Below, one piece after another: positions 32,428 to 32,967 of a stretch of DNA of 32,967 bases. The stretch comes from JBEIUO01 sp964549785. GTDB lineage: Bacteria > Planctomycetota > Phycisphaerae > Phycisphaerales > UBA1924. The notes under the pieces were generated by a model. It searched no databases and was not told the origin of the DNA. It was given only the letters and a program-made list of their open reading frames with translations. The DNA lies in NCBI GenBank assembly GCA_964549785.1, contig CAZJXA010000010.1, positions 1 through 32,967 of the forward strand, in the 5' to 3' direction. The first letter of the stretch is position 1. Each line of letters opens with the position of its first letter. A program made the position numbers and the translations under genes.

Positions 32428-32967
32428 CGGGTTCTGGCGGAGCGGACGCACTTTTGGACACCGGGCGGGGCGATCGACCGGTTGGTGGGGACGGCCGCGG
32501 CGGCGGTAATGAAGGCGGGTGCAAGGCGTCTGGAGCGGGGCGAGTTTCCTGCTGTGTTTCGGCCCGGGAACGACGCGGTCGCGGTGTGGGAAGTGGAAGA
32601 AGAGGCGGTGGATGCGGCGAGCCTGATCAGTGTGCTGCGGGATGCCCCCGGGGGTGAGATCGTGGCGGTTGAGAGTGAACCGAGCGTGGAAACCGATGCC
32701 GCGGGGGTCAGGCTTGCGGGGGTGGGAGAGCGTCGGATCGTGGCACGGCACGCGGTGCTGTCCGCAGGGGCGGGGAACGAAACGCTGCTGGCGAAATTGG
32801 GCGTTGCGGCGGAGCGGGTGAGCCAGCGTCGGCCGCTGCACATGCTGTACGCGGGTGGTACCCCCGACCCGCTGTTCGGGCATTGCCTGCAATTGTCGGA
32901 CAAGCCCCGGCTGACTATCACGAGCGGAAAATCGAAAGGGGATGGGGGATGGGTGTGGTATGTCGGG
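32428..32967 (+). CDS. DAO-type FAD oxidoreductase, 3' part after scaffold gap (partial)
   Basis: From about 32428 the frame reads RVLAERTHFWTPGGAIDRLVG, then AVWEVEEEAVDAASLISVLR, AVLSAGAGNETLLAKLGV and SQRRPLHMLYAGG, ending GWVWYVG at the window edge. This is the expected continuation of the flavoenzyme begun at 32019: the substrate domain and the second FAD contact (LSAGAGN). The substrate is unknown. The segment between the gap and 32428 does not look like part of it. The C-terminus lies outside the window. Confidence 0.82.

Noticed and set aside
1..32967. CRISPR arrays, insertion sequences, integrases or phage genes
   Set aside because: I looked for regularly spaced repeats, terminal inverted repeats and transposase or integrase motifs and saw none. 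The only clear direct DNA repeat is the dockerin loop pair inside a gene.

Overview
This window reads as a high-GC planctomycete chromosome fragment, most likely from the Phycisphaerae. That is an inference from gene content: a large secreted protein ending in a GC-type double dockerin tail, a TPR protein carrying two RNA-polymerase alpha-C-terminal-like domains, a degenerate site-2-protease relative next to a rhomboid with a matching C-terminal tail, and a tgt-yajC-secDF cluster. No phage, transposon, CRISPR array, rRNA or tRNA could be supported.

Layout. 1-428: start of a MoxR AAA+ ATPase (minus, runs off the edge). 707-2989: secreted five-module dockerin-tailed protein (minus). 3065-3151: two divergent promoters facing away from a perfect 9-bp-arm palindrome. 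3159-4397: helix-turn-helix-like protein of unknown family. 4502-5415: overlapping two-gene nucleotidyltransferase/partner pair resembling a toxin-antitoxin module (minus). 5704-6939: M16 peptidase homologue without its zinc motif (minus). 6940-7741: 802 bases without a convincing gene. 7742-7810: a 22-residue Lys/Ala microprotein with its own ribosome binding site and a strong terminator. 7980-9901: DUF2470-like protein coupled to a compact amidohydrolase. 9941-11296: TPR-AAA+ ATPase with a Vps4-like tail. 11369-12115: unknown protein (minus). 12320-13252: D-amino-acid-oxidase-type flavoenzyme. 13300-15698: glycosyltransferase-methyltransferase fusion coupled to a second methyltransferase, with a probable frameshift at the junction. 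15869-18600 (minus): double-alpha-CTD/TPR protein, then PlsC-like acyltransferase, then a secreted protein with DnaJ-type CxxC motifs. 18916-20922: secreted disordered, His/Tyr-rich protein with TPRs. 20947-23089 (minus): MlaF ATPase, MlaD lipid-binding protein and a small cysteine-containing reading frame. 23082-27124: Nudix hydrolase, M50-like pseudoprotease, rhomboid protease and tRNA-guanine transglycosylase. 27308-32967: YajC, fused SecDF, LysM protein and an FAD oxidoreductase that is broken by a 10-N scaffold gap.

How the genes fit together. The right half is largely envelope work: protein export (YajC, SecDF), lipid traffic (MlaF, MlaD, PlsC), membrane proteolysis (rhomboid plus pseudoprotease) and peptidoglycan binding (LysM). 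The left half is a mosaic of regulatory and metabolic genes, many in translationally coupled pairs with 4-base ATGA or GTGA overlaps. Several genes carry a -10-like hexamer only 5-8 bases before the start codon and no Shine-Dalgarno, which suggests leaderless transcripts.

The most promising novelties are the TPR/double-alpha-CTD protein, the divergent promoter-operator region at 3065-3151, the polybasic microprotein at 7742, and the pseudoprotease-rhomboid pair. All functional calls come from motif recognition; no database search was possible.
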